Source of the DNA: CAWEFA01 sp963851385
Lineage (GTDB): Bacteria > Bacteroidota > Bacteroidia > Bacteroidales > DTGW01
Direction of reading: 5' to 3'
NCBI GenBank assembly: GCA_963851385.1
Contig: CAWKPE010000016.1
Span: forward strand, 62,001-126,000
Length of the DNA stretch: 64,000 bases
Both the position numbers and the translations under genes were made by a program. Positions 1 through 10,126 of this stretch are shown here, one piece after another. Each line of letters begins with the position of its first letter. The first letter of the stretch is position 1. The notes beneath the pieces were generated by a model. That model was not told the origin of the DNA. It ran no database searches and saw only the letters and a list, made by a program, of their open reading frames with translations.

Positions 1-544
1 CAAGTATATTGCTATCATGGTATTTACCGTCTGTGATGAAAATAAAAGTTGGTATGTTTCCTCTTAAATCGAGCAATGTGTGAACTTTTATTGCTCCTCT
101 GGAGTATTTCCCTTTTGCCCAGCTAAAAAGCTTAATGCTTAAAGAAATTGTTGTTGAATCAAGAGCAAATAAATCGTTGTCAATGTCAATATTAGGAATT
201 GTGCTGTTAGCGTAAAGTGGCCTGACTTGTTTTATCAGATACTCTCCAAAATCTGCAAAAATTCTCCAATCTCGCTTCTCGTTTGCTCGGGAAAGTGTTG
301 ATTGGTTAACATCTTGCTTAATACCCAGGTGATAAAGCTTATTCCTATGAGCTTTCAAGCATAAACAAACATCCCTTAATGAATTGAGTGAAGTAAGTTG
401 GCCGAAGAAAAGTTGAATAAATTGATTCCAACAGTTTAATTCCCTTACCCGATAATCGCCTCTATAACGTTCTACAAATTTTTTAAACTCATATTTGTTG
501 ACAAATTGTAAAAGCTGAGCAAAAACATACTTACCTGAATTCAT
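1..544 (-). CDS. IS transposase, partial (IS4-type DDE), 3' end outside window
   Basis: Reading the minus strand from the ATG at 544 gives an open frame of 181 codons that leaves the window without a stop. The protein begins MNSGKYVFAQLLQFVNKYEF and contains LDSTTISL followed by FSWAKGKYSRGAIKVHTLLD. This is the layout of the large IS4-superfamily transposases common in Bacteroidetes: an N-terminal DUF4372-like region, then a DDE domain whose first catalytic Asp lies in the LDSTT motif. Only the first part of the catalytic domain is present, so the other acidic residues cannot be checked. It would catalyse cut-and-paste transposition of its own element. I could not identify the terminal inverted repeat in 545-680. 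The window may start inside the element because IS copies often break assemblies. Confidence 0.85.
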   Translation of the reverse strand, partial: MNSGKYVFAQLLQFVNKYEFKKFVERYRGDYRVRELNCWNQFIQLFFGQLTSLNSLRDVCLCLKAHRNKLYHLGIKQDVNQSTLSRANEKRDWRIFADFGEYLIKQVRPLYANSTIPNIDIDNDLFALDSTTISLSIKLFSWAKGKYSRGAIKVHTLLDLRGNIPTFIFITDGKYHDSNIL

Positions 545-680
545 AATCTTGCACTTAAAATGTGCAAAACTACAGGTCAATTCAAATCAAAAAATCAAAG
601 AACGCTTATAATAAAATTAATATCAATTAAATACAAATGTTTTTAAAAAGTTAACGCATCACTACTATTTCATAATTATA

Positions 681-710
681 AAATAAAAAAGGAGTACTGG
701 TATGTACTCC
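681..710 (-). terminator. Rho-independent terminator of the HU gene
   Basis: On the minus strand a perfect 7-bp stem (GGAGTAC / GTACTCC, plus-strand 691-697 and 704-710) is followed by a T-rich run at 690-681. It lies 24 bp past the HU stop codon. Confidence 0.8.
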
Positions 711-733
711 CTTTAGAAAAAGAACAAAATTTC

Positions 734-1009
734 TTATTTCTGAACGGCATCTGTCAAATCGCTACCAGCTTTAAATTTAACAACTTTCTTAGCTGCTATT
801 TTGATTTCTTTACCAGTTTGTGGATTTCTTCCGGTTCTGGCGCTCCTTTTAGCAACTGAAAGTGAACCGAAACCAACAAGAGCTACTCTGTCACCTTTTT
901 TTAATGCAGATGTTGTAGCTTTAATGTAAGCATCGAGAGCTTTCTTTGAATCAGCTTTTGTTAAACCAGCTTCAGCAGCAATGGCATCGATAAGTTGTGC
1001 TTTGTTCAT
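734..1009 (-). CDS. hup: HU-family DNA-binding protein
   Basis: This 91-residue protein has the usual length and full pattern of bacterial HU. It starts MNKAQLIDAIAAEAGLTKAD (helices 1-2), has the conserved GFGSL turn near residues 46-50, the basic DNA-intercalating arm with RTGRNPQTGKEI at about 59-70, and the closing KVVKFKAGSDLTDAV strand and helix. HU dimers bend and compact DNA in the nucleoid. The gene is a single transcription unit, with its own promoter at 1058-1088 and terminator at 681-710. Nothing is unusual in the sequence. Confidence 0.97.
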   Translation of the reverse strand: MNKAQLIDAIAAEAGLTKADSKKALDAYIKATTSALKKGDRVALVGFGSLSVAKRSARTGRNPQTGKEIKIAAKKVVKFKAGSDLTDAVQK

Positions 1010-1057
1010 GACGATAAGTTTTTAGGGTTAGTAATTGTTATTTTTCAAAATGTAGTA

Positions 1058-1088
1058 CAAATATATAGATTTTCTTAGGTTTTGCAAA
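1058..1088 (-). promoter_or_regulatory. Bacteroidetes-type promoter of the HU gene
   Basis: The minus strand carries TATATTTG (1065-1058), matching the Bacteroidetes -7 consensus TAnnTTTG. TTTG at 1088-1085 lies 19 bp upstream, matching the -33 element and normal spacing. The site is about 50 bp before the HU start codon. Call by consensus only. Confidence 0.6.
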
Positions 1089-1264
1089 TTTCTATTAAAA
1101 AAAATGTAGGTCAAATGGGCTTTTCAGGATAACAAAACTTAATTTAAAGGAGCAAGTATATTTGTATAGGGCGCAGTCAGTCAATCATATAAGCTGTAAT
1201 CCGCTACCTGCAAGGGCTGTTAATATTTTTTTAATAAAATATTTTACTGTGAAATGGAAAATAC

Positions 1265-1272
1265 TACTTTTG
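1265..1272 (+). promoter_or_regulatory. -7 promoter element of tRNA-Ser
   Basis: TACTTTTG fits the Bacteroidetes -7 consensus TAnnTTTG and ends six bases before the first base of the tRNA, a natural distance for transcription start. A -33 element upstream is weak (TTTT/TTAC near 1243). Confidence 0.5.
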
Positions 1273-1277
1273 TGCCC

Positions 1278-1364
1278 GGAGAAATGGCAGAGTGGTCTAA
1301 TGCGGCGGTCTTGAAAACCGTTGTTCGGGCGACTGAACCGGGGGTTCGAATCCCTCTTTCTCCG
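1278..1364 (+). tRNA. tRNA-Ser (anticodon TGA)
   Basis: The acceptor stem GGAGAAA pairs with TTTCTCC, and the discriminator base is G. The anticodon loop CTTGAAA gives anticodon TGA, read by UCA codons. A long variable arm marks it as class II (Ser), and the T-loop is GGTTCGAATCC. CCA is not fully encoded. A rho-independent hairpin follows directly. Confidence 0.95.
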
Positions 1365-1379
1365 CAATAAAAAACAATT

Positions 1380-1404
1380 GCCCCGAAAGGGGCATTTTTA
1401 TTTT
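1380..1404 (+). terminator. Terminator after tRNA-Ser
   Basis: GCCCC-GAAA-GGGGC stem-loop (1380-1393) followed by a T-rich tract, 16 bp past the tRNA end. Confidence 0.8.
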
Positions 1405-1499
1405 GAAGCTGACGCAAGCTTGCTTGCAGGAAGCTTCAAAATAAAAATACAAACATGCGAAGCATGTAATTGATTTTATATTGCAGGATTTCCACACAC

Positions 1500-1519
1500 G
1501 GGATCATGAAATAATCCCT
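1500..1519. repeat. Dispersed 20-bp repeat, copy 1
   Basis: GGGATCATGAAATAATCCCT, an imperfect palindrome. It is identical to 3809-3828, and a diverged copy lies at 15749-15766. All three are intergenic, next to CAAGCTTGC-rich sequence. Confidence 0.6.
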
Positions 1520-1579
1520 CATACAATAATTATAAAACTTGTTTGAGTAATTGGAGAAAAATTGAAATTTTAAAGCCTT

Positions 1580-1628
1580 AAAATGTTATTAAAATGTTAT
1601 TAAAATGTTATTAAAATGTTATTAAAAT
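1580..1628. repeat. Tandem repeat, 11-bp unit, about 4.5 copies
   Basis: AAAATGTTATT occurs four times in perfect head-to-tail array, then AAAAT. It ends about 28 bp past the stop of the minus-strand ClC gene. The unit length is close to one helical turn of DNA, so its A-tracts would be in phase and could bend the DNA. Confidence 0.9.
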
Positions 1629-1655
1629 TCAATTAAAGATCAGCAAAATAAAAAT

Positions 1656-3524
1656 TTATCTACTATCTGTTTTACTTCCAAATTTAATATCCGAAAGTTT
1701 TTTGTTATAAGCCAGCATGATATCTGCAGTTGTAATTAAACCAAGAATTTTGAAAGGTTTTTCAGTTTCGTCCACAACCAATAATTCATCAACCTTGTTG
1801 GCAAGCATGAGTTTTTGAGCAAAATCAATTGTTTCGTAAGGATGTACGCTTAAAACCAGTTTTGTCATTAAGTCTTTTGCTGTTCTGATATTGCCATTCC
1901 CTTCCTGCAGTAATCGTGTAATGTCCATCATTCTGAAAGTACCTGCCAGTTGTTTGTTTTCATCAATAACAGGAAATAAACGCTGTCTTGTATTTCTTGC
2001 CATAAGCAGGATTTCGTCAATAGGTTTGTTAATACTTACAATTACAAATCGTCTTGATTTATCGAAAGCCTCCTGTGAGGTAATTGTTTCGAAAATATCA
2101 TGTGCATATTCACCAAAATGTGCCTCTGAATGAAATTTTCCAGGTACCTGGCTCTGGTAAATGCTCCACCTTCTGGCTACCAGGTAAGATATTGTGCATA
2201 CCCACATACTCGGCATCAGCAATTCATAATTACCTGTAAGTTCGCTAACCATAATAATTGTAGAAAGCGGTGTTTTTGCAGCAGCTGCAAAAAAACCTGC
2301 CATTCCGACTATTGCAAATGTTGCCGGATGAAGGGTAATTCCCGGAAAAACAAATTGTAAAATGTAACCGGAGGCAGCGCCCAATGTTCCCCCGATAACC
2401 ATAGAAGGGCCGAAAACACCGGCACTGCCTCCTGAACCGATAGTTGAAGATGTGGTTATTATTTTGCCAATCCCTACAACCAGCAATAGTCCCAATCCTA
2501 TTTGACTGACCCCGTTCTGGAATATGTCCTGTAATATCCCATAACCTCCATCCATTATATCGATAATATATTTTTTATCTCCGGTAATTTTGATTAATAG
2601 TAAAGCAAAACAACCGGTAATCAATCCTCCCAAGCACGGTTTTAAATATCTGGGCATTTTCAGCCTGGTAAATAAGCTTCGCGTTCCATAGAATGTTTTA
2701 ACGAAAGCGAAAGCAGCCAACGCAAGAAAAAGCGCTTCGATTGTATAAGGTAAAAGTTCCCAGGGATTTGAAAAACCAAATTGTCCTGCATTTGTAAAAA
2801 TATGCGCCCATCCATATTTGAATGAATAAATAGAATAAGCTATAATTGAAGATACGGTTGCAGGTAAAAGTACTTCAGTTTCAATTTCCATGGATGAATA
2901 AAGCACTTCTGCTGAAAAGATAGCGCCTGCCAGTGGAGCTCTGAATATACTTCCTATCCCGGCTCCCATACCGGCTGCCAGTAGCCATCTGCGTGTTTTT
3001 AAATCTAATTTAAGCTTTGTGGCAAGAAAGCTGCCAAAACCTGCACCGATTTGCGCTATCGGTCCTTCACGGCCACCAGATCCTCCTGTTCCGATTGTTA
3101 TAGCAGAAGCCAGCAACTTAACTATCGGTACTTTGGGATTTATAATTCCCTGTTTACGGTGATATGATTTAATGGCTTCATCAGTGCCGTGGCCTTCAGC
3201 TTCAGGTGCAAATCTATAAACGATAAAACCGGCAATTAAACCTCCAAGAGCCGGTATAATGATAACAAGATAAGGTTTGTAACTTCCTAAAGAATATGAA
3301 AGCCTATGATATTCACCGCCAGGTTCGCCCGGATGCAATCCCATCAGATGGATCATGGCAAATTCTTTCACCAGTCCGAGCATAGTCTGGAACAATATCG
3401 CACCCAATCCACTCACTATCCCAACGATTGAACCAAGAATCAGCCATCGTATTGCCAGCCGTATATCAAATTCCCTGCGCAGGGATGTAAGTTTATCAAG
3501 AGATTTAAAATCGGAAATTTTCAT
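1656..3524 (-). CDS. ClC-family chloride channel/antiporter with C-terminal CBS pair
   Basis: The 622-residue protein is a ClC transporter with about 450 residues of hydrophobic helices followed by cytoplasmic CBS domains (about 490-620). The second signature GSGGREGP is at about 148-155, with the external gating glutamate at E153. The third signature GSGGSAGVFGP lies near 365-375. The CBS pair (FVIVSINKPIDEILLMARN... to ...LGLITTADIMLAYN) probably senses nucleotides. The position of the internal proton glutamate appears to be valine (FSAEVLYSS, V207), as in many channel-type members. Anion/proton exchange versus passive conduction therefore cannot be decided from sequence. The gene is monocistronic. 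Upstream (3525-4025) lies a 500-bp gap. Confidence 0.93.
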   Translation of the reverse strand: MKISDFKSLDKLTSLRREFDIRLAIRWLILGSIVGIVSGLGAILFQTMLGLVKEFAMIHLMGLHPGEPGGEYHRLSYSLGSYKPYLVIIIPALGGLIAGFIVYRFAPEAEGHGTDEAIKSYHRKQGIINPKVPIVKLLASAITIGTGGSGGREGPIAQIGAGFGSFLATKLKLDLKTRRWLLAAGMGAGIGSIFRAPLAGAIFSAEVLYSSMEIETEVLLPATVSSIIAYSIYSFKYGWAHIFTNAGQFGFSNPWELLPYTIEALFLALAAFAFVKTFYGTRSLFTRLKMPRYLKPCLGGLITGCFALLLIKITGDKKYIIDIMDGGYGILQDIFQNGVSQIGLGLLLVVGIGKIITTSSTIGSGGSAGVFGPSMVIGGTLGAASGYILQFVFPGITLHPATFAIVGMAGFFAAAAKTPLSTIIMVSELTGNYELLMPSMWVCTISYLVARRWSIYQSQVPGKFHSEAHFGEYAHDIFETITSQEAFDKSRRFVIVSINKPIDEILLMARNTRQRLFPVIDENKQLAGTFRMMDITRLLQEGNGNIRTAKDLMTKLVLSVHPYETIDFAQKLMLANKVDELLVVDETEKPFKILGLITTADIMLAYNKKLSDIKFGSKTDSR

Positions 3525-4025
3525 TTATAAATTTTAGGCAATTATAGAATTCGATTCATATAAAACAATATTATGATACAAAATTATTTAAGAAAATCCG
3601 GAAAGTTCTTAAAATAGGATTAAATCATACAAGGTATTTCAATCGAACGGTTATATGGTGTTACTCTTCTTCCATTAACAAGCAATGCAATAACCCGATG
3701 AATTATTTCTACTCACAAACAAAAAATGCCCGCCAGGGCATAAAGTTGAAAAATAAAAATGAGACAAGCGAAGCTTGCATTTTTTGTTTGTGCAAGGATC
3801 CCCTTTTCGGGATCATGAAATAATCCCTATAGATTTGAAATCTGATTCAAACTAGAACAGGCAATCCCACTTTCAATTCTAAACTATCAAAAGATTGTGA
3901 ACTCAGTATTAGTAATTAACTTTAACTACCTACGCATATATTTCTCTTTTCTTGATAATCCTTTCTTTTTTCATTAAATTTATATAAGGTTGAACTATGA
4001 AAATAATATTTAATTTTTCTTCAAC
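3525..4025. other. Intergenic region with hairpin and dispersed repeat
   Basis: No gene is seen. TGCCC-GCCA-GGGCA at 3727-3740 is a short hairpin followed by A/T-rich sequence. The dispersed repeat copy 2 is at 3809-3828, next to a GCGAAGCTTGC stretch that resembles the sequence around 1410-1460. The last 100 bases are very AT-rich and should hold the promoter of the sensor kinase at 4026, but no clear TAnnTTTG element is evident. Confidence 0.5.
3809..3828. repeat. Dispersed 20-bp repeat, copy 2
   Basis: Base-for-base identical to 1500-1519. Confidence 0.6.
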
Positions 4026-7000
4026 ATGAAAAAAATATTTTTTCAGAATAAATCGGACGAAATAGAAATCAAAAGAGTATCCAATATTACCAAAACGTTG
4101 TTGCTCATTTCTATTTCCATAACAGTTGTTTTATCGATAATAGAACTATTGGTGACTCCGGTTCTCATGATAAGTGACTACATACTTTGCGCATTTGTAG
4201 GCCTGTTAGTAATTGTTTATATTATTTATAGGCTTAATAAAGTAAATTTAGCCGGCACTCTTTATGTTTTGGGAATATGGATAAGCATGACTTCGATAGC
4301 TTGGGTGCATGACGGGGTCAGAGATATTTCTATTGTAGCTTACATAATTTCTTTATATGCGGCTTTGCTAATTGCACAAAAAAAGCTAGCATTCTTGTTA
4401 AGTATTTTAAGTATTATTTCTCTTTGGAGCCTCTTTTATGCAGAAAGCAATCATTTGATAATGCCTACAAATACCCATTTACTTAATTATAGTTTTGAAT
4501 TTACCGTAATTCTGATCATAATTTTTACACTTACTTACTTAAATGATCAAAGTTTCAACCTTTCTTATACCAGGATTCAAAAAGAATTTGAAAATCGTTT
4601 AAAGGCTGAGGAGAAACTTCAAACAAGAGAAATTCTTTATCAATCAATTTTTGAAAATGCAAACGATGCAATTTTTATTATGAAAGAAGATAGGTTCATT
4701 GAATGTAACTGTAAAACTTTAGAAATATTTGGCTGCACAAGAGAACAAATTATTGAATCAAACCCCATATGATTTCTCACCAATAAAACAACCGGACGGA
4801 CTAGCTTTCAGAAGAAAAAGCCTTACAATATATAAATCAGGCACTAAAAGGAACACCACAGCGGTTTGAATGGCAACATAGCCGTTTTGACAGGACACCT
4901 TTTGATGCAGAAGTATCTCTCAACAGAATAGAAATAAATAATGAAGTTTTATTACAGGCAATTGTTCGTGATATAACTGAGCGCAAAAAAGCCGAAGCAT
5001 TAATTCATGAGAAGGATCAGCGAATCAGAGCAATTTTCGACCATTCATTTGGGTTCATTGGACTATTAGACATCAAGGGTCGGCTAATGGATGCCAATCG
5101 TACAGCATTGGAATTTGCAGGTACGAAATCTGAGGAAGTTCTGGGCAAACCATTTTGGGAAACTCAATGGTGGAACCATTCTCCAGAGATGCAGAAAAAG
5201 CTTAAAGATGCCGTAAAAAAAGCAGCAAACGGCGAAATGGTGCGGTATGAAGCCAACCTAATTGCAAAAGATGACACTATGCGTTTTATTGATTTCACCT
5301 TAAAACCAGTTTATGATGAAAATGGAAAAGTAGTTCTTCTAATTCCCGAAGGTCGTGATATAACTGAACGCAAGAAAGCAGAAGCAAAACTGCTCATTTC
5401 GGAAGAAAAGTTCTCCAAATTATTTCATTCCAGCCCGCATGCTATTTTATTGACTGAATTGAAAAGTGGAAAGATTATTGAGGTCAATAATAGTTTTGAA
5501 AAATTCTCAGGATATTCTCGCGATGAATTAATCGGGAATTTGGTATTGAATTTGAATATGTATAGTCCGGATGAACGCCAAAGATTTATCTCTTTGTTTA
5601 AAGAAAATGGTAATTTCCATAATGTTGAATTTGAAAATAAAAATAGAGCCGGGGATAAATTATTGGTTCTGGCATCAGCAGCATTGATTCAAATAAATGA
5701 AGAACCTCATGCAATTACAATTCTTTACGATATTACTGAGCGTAAAAAATCTCAGGAGGAGCTGCAGCATAGCGAGGAAAAATTCTCGAAGGCATTTCAA
5801 ATGTCTCCGCATTCAATGGCTATTTCCGGAGAGAAAGATGGAATTTACTATGATGTCAACAAGGCATTCCTTTCCCTGACAGGATTTACTAGGGAAGAAG
5901 TGGTTGGTTCCAATTCACTGGACTTAAACTTATGGGTTGATCCTGAAATACGGCAAAAGTTCAGGGTCGAAATAGAAGCTAATCACGAAATTAATTTATA
6001 TCCTGTTTCTCTGCGGATGAAGTCAGGGGAAATTAGGGATATTCTTTATTCCGCATGTGAAATTCAAATCGGTGGTAAGCTTAATACACTGTCAATTGCT
6101 TTTGATATTACTGACAGAACGAAGGCAGAAGAAGCATTGCATGAGAGCGAGGAGCGTTACCGACTGCTAGTGGAAAATATGCCGATTGGCATGGTTGTAT
6201 CTCAAGAAGATATTATCTTATATGCAAATTCGACAGTATTAACTATTATAAAGGCACATAATGGAAATGATTTAATTGGTAAATCAGTATACGAATTCAT
6301 TCCTTTAGAATATAAGGAAAGAAGTCAGGCTAGACGAAATAGCCTTTCGACTTCCTCACTTATGTCTGGAGTTGAAGAGTTCAAGCTTATAAGGTTAGAT
6401 CAAACACTTGTTGATGTCGAAATTTTAGCTGTACGAATTATTTATAATGGAAAACCTGCAATATTAAACCTCTTAAGCGATATCACTGAACGTAAGCAGG
6501 CTGAGGAAGCCCTTAAGGCAAGTGAAGAAAGGTTCAAAGAACTTGCAAAGTTGTTACCACAGACTGTATTCGAATCTGATCTAAGTGGAAATCTTACTTA
6601 CGTTAATCAAATGGCTTTCACCTCATTTGGTTATACTCCTGATGATTTTAGGAAAGGTTTGAATGCATTTAATATGATAATTCCTGATGAAAGATCCCTT
6701 GCAACTGAAAAACTTGCTATTATTTTGTCCGAAAAGAAATCATCAATAAGTGAATATACAGCATTAAGAAAAGATAACTCCACATTTCCAATCGTATTAT
6801 ATACAAATGCCATTATTAGCAATAGTCAGGTTATTGGATTAAGAGGTTTAATTTTTGACATTACCGAACGTAAGTTAGCAGAAAGTGCCATTATAAAAAG
6901 TGAAGAACGATTGCAGAAACTTGTAAATTCTGTCACCGATTATATATACACAGTTAAAATTGAAAATGACAAAGTAATAGATACAACTCATGGCGAAGGT

Positions 7001-7906
7001 TGTATATCAGTTACAGGTTATACAACGGAAGAATTTAAAAGTGATGATTATTTATGGTTTAACATCATTTATATAACTGACAGGGAGGCTGTAAAAGAAC
7101 AAGTCTCCAGATTAATGCAGAATAAAGAAGCTGTGCCTTTGGAACATCGTATCATTCATAAAAACGGATCCATACGATGGGTGAGAAATACTCCGGTACT
7201 AAACTTCAATTCCAAAAATGATTTAATCAGTTATGATGGATTAATTGCAGATATTACTGAACTAAAAGAAGCTCAACGACAGATTTTGAGTGCTACCATT
7301 GAAGCCGAAGAACGGGAACGAAATTATTTTGCTAAGGAACTTCACGATGGTTTGGGCCCGCTATTGTCGTCGATCAAGTTGTATTTTCAATGGTTTAACA
7401 AACCTGAATTACAGACTCCCAAAGAAGAATTACTTACCAATATTAATGCCGTTATTCACGAAGCTATAACATCGGTAAAGGAAATTTCGCATAAATTAAG
7501 TCCGCATGTACTTATTAATTTTGGGTTAATATATGCCGTTAAATCTTTTATTGAAAAATTGAAAGATACTTCACGAATTAACATCAAACTTAAATCGAAT
7601 ATTGAACAAAGATTAGACAAGGATATTGAAATTACCTTATACAGGGTTATCATTGAATGTATCAATAATACAGTAAAATATGCAAATGCCAAGAAAATAA
7701 TAATTGAAATAATCAAAAAACAGAATCAAATTGATTTTAACTATACTGATAATGGCATTGGTTTTATCTATGATGAAACAGTAAAATCAAGCAAAGGTCT
7801 CGGACTATTCAATATGCAAAACAGGATTGAAATTTTAGGTGGTAATTTTGAAATTGAGACTCATCCCGGCAAAGGAGTTAAAATAAAAGTTACGGTCAAT
7901 ACTTAA
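4026..7906 (+). CDS. Multi-PAS membrane sensor histidine kinase (NarX-type), split by two +1 indels
   Basis: Read continuously this is one kinase of about 1,292 residues, broken into 4026-4772 and a second frame running to 7906. The N-terminus has about five hydrophobic helices (residues 20-180), then seven PAS domains. Each ends in a variant of DITERKKAEE. Next come a HisKA_3 dimerisation motif with the phosphorylated His in KELHDGLGP (His codon 7343-7345) and a HATPase domain (ECINNTVKYANAKK). Such kinases phosphorylate NarL-type regulators; one is encoded at 8681. Removing one base from CCCC (4763-4766) restores NPYDFSPIKQPDG. Removing one T from 4806-4808 restores LASEEKALQYI, and the frame then continues into 5087. 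Two nearby indels with preserved coding between them suggest sequencing error rather than decay. Two real truncated genes are a less likely alternative. Confidence 0.85.
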
Positions 7907-8170
7907 TTAGTAAATGCATGAAAATTTAAATGTTCTAAAAAATAAATATTAAATGATGAACCTGCCTTGCCGTTAAGCAAGTGTTGATTATAGAATAATG
8001 AAGTTTAGGCAATTCGTATTCAGAAATACTTCGCGTTTATGCACAAAGCGATGAGAACATCAAGTTCAGTTGCTAATAACAAAATATTGAGTAAAAAAAA
8101 TAAAGTTTATATTCTTTAACGTTAGATTCGATTTAAATTTATATTATTTAACAAATGAAAATGAGACATT

Positions 8171-8539
8171 ATGGCAACTAATATCAAAATTATCCACGCA
8201 AGCGATTTCATCAAAGTGACCCCGGAAGGACGACTCGATCTCGAAAAGTCGAAGAAAATACTTTTAGAAATAGTTTCGGCCTCTGCTTCTTTGACTGACT
8301 ATGAAACACTCTTAGATACGCGCAATACGCAATCGGTATTATCTATAACAGATCTTTGGTATCTTGCAGAAGGACTCTTCCAGTTTCGTAAGATATTTAA
8401 TCGAAAGACTGCTATTCTATGTCCAATTGAAGGATTTGATCATGCAGGGTTTTTCGCACTCTGCGCCCAAAACAGAGGTTACCTAATCAAGGCATTCTCT
8501 TCGTATGAGAACGCAATCCAATGGTTGATTGAGAATTAG
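8171..8539 (+). CDS. Small STAS-like (SpoIIAA-like) hypothetical protein
   Basis: A 122-residue soluble protein beginning MATNIKIIHASDFIKVTPEG and ending SSYENAIQWLIEN, without signal peptide or membrane segment. The alternation of short strands and helices, the LLDTRNTQSVLS stretch after a strand, and the final helix (YENAIQWL) resemble the SpoIIAA-like/STAS proteins common beside Bacteroidetes signalling genes. No catalytic motif is visible. It lies between a histidine kinase and its likely response regulator, so a role in signalling is inferred from context only. Confidence 0.6.
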   Translation: MATNIKIIHASDFIKVTPEGRLDLEKSKKILLEIVSASASLTDYETLLDTRNTQSVLSITDLWYLAEGLFQFRKIFNRKTAILCPIEGFDHAGFFALCAQNRGYLIKAFSSYENAIQWLIEN

Positions 8540-8680
8540 TCAGATACTAATTTAGAAGTTTGAGCCGATATTTTGAATGGTAATATTTTCCAGTTATGGC
8601 AAAAAATTTGAAACGAGAAATTAATTTTTAAATTGACCTTTTTTTTTATTTTTATATGTATTAATTTAAAAATTTGTAAT

Positions 8681-9328
8681 ATGTCATTACCATCAATAAT
8701 CCTGGTTGATGATCATCAGATTTTTAGAACCAGTCTAAAATCATTAATAATGAATGAAAAAATCGGAACAGTAATTGGTGAAGCGTCAAACGGCAAAGAA
8801 TTTCTTGATGTACTGGAAAAAGAGGTACCGGATCTGGTATTGATGGATATTGATATGCCAGAAATGGATGGATCAGAAGCTACAATGTTGGCAATAGAAA
8901 AACATCCCGACCTTAAAATACTTGCACTCACTATGTTTGGTGAGGAAAACTATTATTTTAAAATGGTTAAAGCTGGCGTAAAAGGTTTTTTATTAAAAAC
9001 TTCTGATATTAAGGAATTGGAAATCGCTATTAAAGATGTGACTACCGGTGAAACCTATTTTTCAAATGAACTGCTTAGAAAAATCATAACCAATTTTGAT
9101 AAAAAAACTTCTCAACAAGTTCAGGAAACCAATATACTTACTGATCGTGAACTCGATGTAATTAAACTCATATGCGATGGCATGACCAACGAGGAAATCG
9201 CAGAAAAACTTCACATCAGTCCAAAAACCGTTAAGGGCCATCGTGCAAATCTCCTGGCCAAAACCGGGTGTAAAAATGCGCCCAGCATGGTACTTTATGC
9301 AATTAAGAATAAGATTATAGAGATCTAA
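8681..9328 (+). CDS. NarL/LuxR-type response regulator
   Basis: A 215-residue two-domain regulator. The receiver domain starts LPSIILVDDHQIF with the acidic pair, the phospho-acceptor is D56 in LVLMDIDMPEMDG, and a Lys follows in GFLLKTSD. The C-terminal LuxR helix-turn-helix reads LTDRELDVIKLICDGMTNEE then KTVKGHRANLLAKTG. I place the start at 8681. An in-frame upstream ATG at 8633 would add 16 hydrophobic residues before the conserved strand and is unlikely. The natural partner is the HisKA_3 kinase at 4026-7906, because that kinase class pairs with NarL regulators. Confidence 0.92.
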   Translation: MSLPSIILVDDHQIFRTSLKSLIMNEKIGTVIGEASNGKEFLDVLEKEVPDLVLMDIDMPEMDGSEATMLAIEKHPDLKILALTMFGEENYYFKMVKAGVKGFLLKTSDIKELEIAIKDVTTGETYFSNELLRKIITNFDKKTSQQVQETNILTDRELDVIKLICDGMTNEEIAEKLHISPKTVKGHRANLLAKTGCKNAPSMVLYAIKNKIIEI

Positions 9329-9475
9329 GAATTAAGAACAAAGAGCAAAGAACCAATAGACCATAGCCGTTTGCCATTGGCAAAAGGATAGAAGTTAAAG
9401 ACTTATAGCAAAACTTCCAATTACCTTTCAAAATTTAATCCAGACATCACAACTCCTTAGCTTTTTTTTATTTCT

Positions 9476-9492
9476 CCTCCCCTTTGGGGAGG
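9476..9492. repeat. Short intergenic palindrome CCTCCCC-TTT-GGGGAGG
   Basis: Perfect 7-bp arms around three bases, in the 329-bp gap between two response-regulator genes (9329-9657). No other feature is seen in that gap. GC-rich islands of this kind in AT-rich intergenic DNA are usually dispersed repeats or terminators; no T-tract follows. Confidence 0.5.
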
Positions 9493-9657
9493 CTGGGTAA
9501 GGCCTTTATCTATCTCCCCCTCCTTTTGTACTATCCTAATCCAATCATTTAGTACTGGATAAAATCGAACCTTTTTCCAATTAAATCAGGCTTTTATCCT
9601 CTTTCAAACTGCATGGTATGCAAAGTACTTTTACTTGTAATTTAAAGATAAAAAAAG

Positions 9658-10080
9658 ATGGAAACGAAAAAGCTTAATATAGTAATTGTTGATGACAATA
9701 AATCATTTCGGGAAGCAGTCAAACAATTTCTAACAGATGAATTAAACTATGAAGTAGTTGGTGAAGCTTCAAGTGGTATCGAGTTTCTGCAATTGATAAA
9801 GACTGTCATAGTTGATGTAGTTCTTATGGATATTCAGTTGCCGGAACTTGACGGTATAGCAGCTACAAAAAAATGGTGTTTGCATAATCCACATACAAAA
9901 GTTATTGCAGTTACTATGTTCACAGAAAAAGCATATTTGGCACCACTTATTGAAGCAGGGTTTAAAGGTTGTGTTTTTAAGACAAGTTTCTTTACGGAAA
10001 TAGTAGATGCTATTGAAAAAGTTCATAAAGGTGGTTTGTACTTTAATATGAACCTACCTATAAATGATTTTATTAAATAA
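9658..10080 (+). CDS. Single-domain response regulator (CheY-like receiver)
   Basis: At 140 residues this is one receiver domain with no output domain. The acidic pocket is IVIVDDNKSF, the phospho-acceptor is D58 in VVLMDIQLPELDG, the Thr site is in VIAVTMF, and the Lys in GCVFKTSF. It resembles the receiver of NarL-type proteins more than classical CheY, and the tail after GLYFNM is where an HTH domain would normally begin, so it may have lost its output domain. It ends 46 bp before the CheA start and is probably co-transcribed, serving as the CheY-type output of the chemosensory operon. Confidence 0.85.
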   Translation: METKKLNIVIVDDNKSFREAVKQFLTDELNYEVVGEASSGIEFLQLIKTVIVDVVLMDIQLPELDGIAATKKWCLHNPHTKVIAVTMFTEKAYLAPLIEAGFKGCVFKTSFFTEIVDAIEKVHKGGLYFNMNLPINDFIK

Positions 10081-10126
10081 TATGATAGTATTTCCAAAAG
10101 GAAGAAACAATCAAAACATTAAAATT

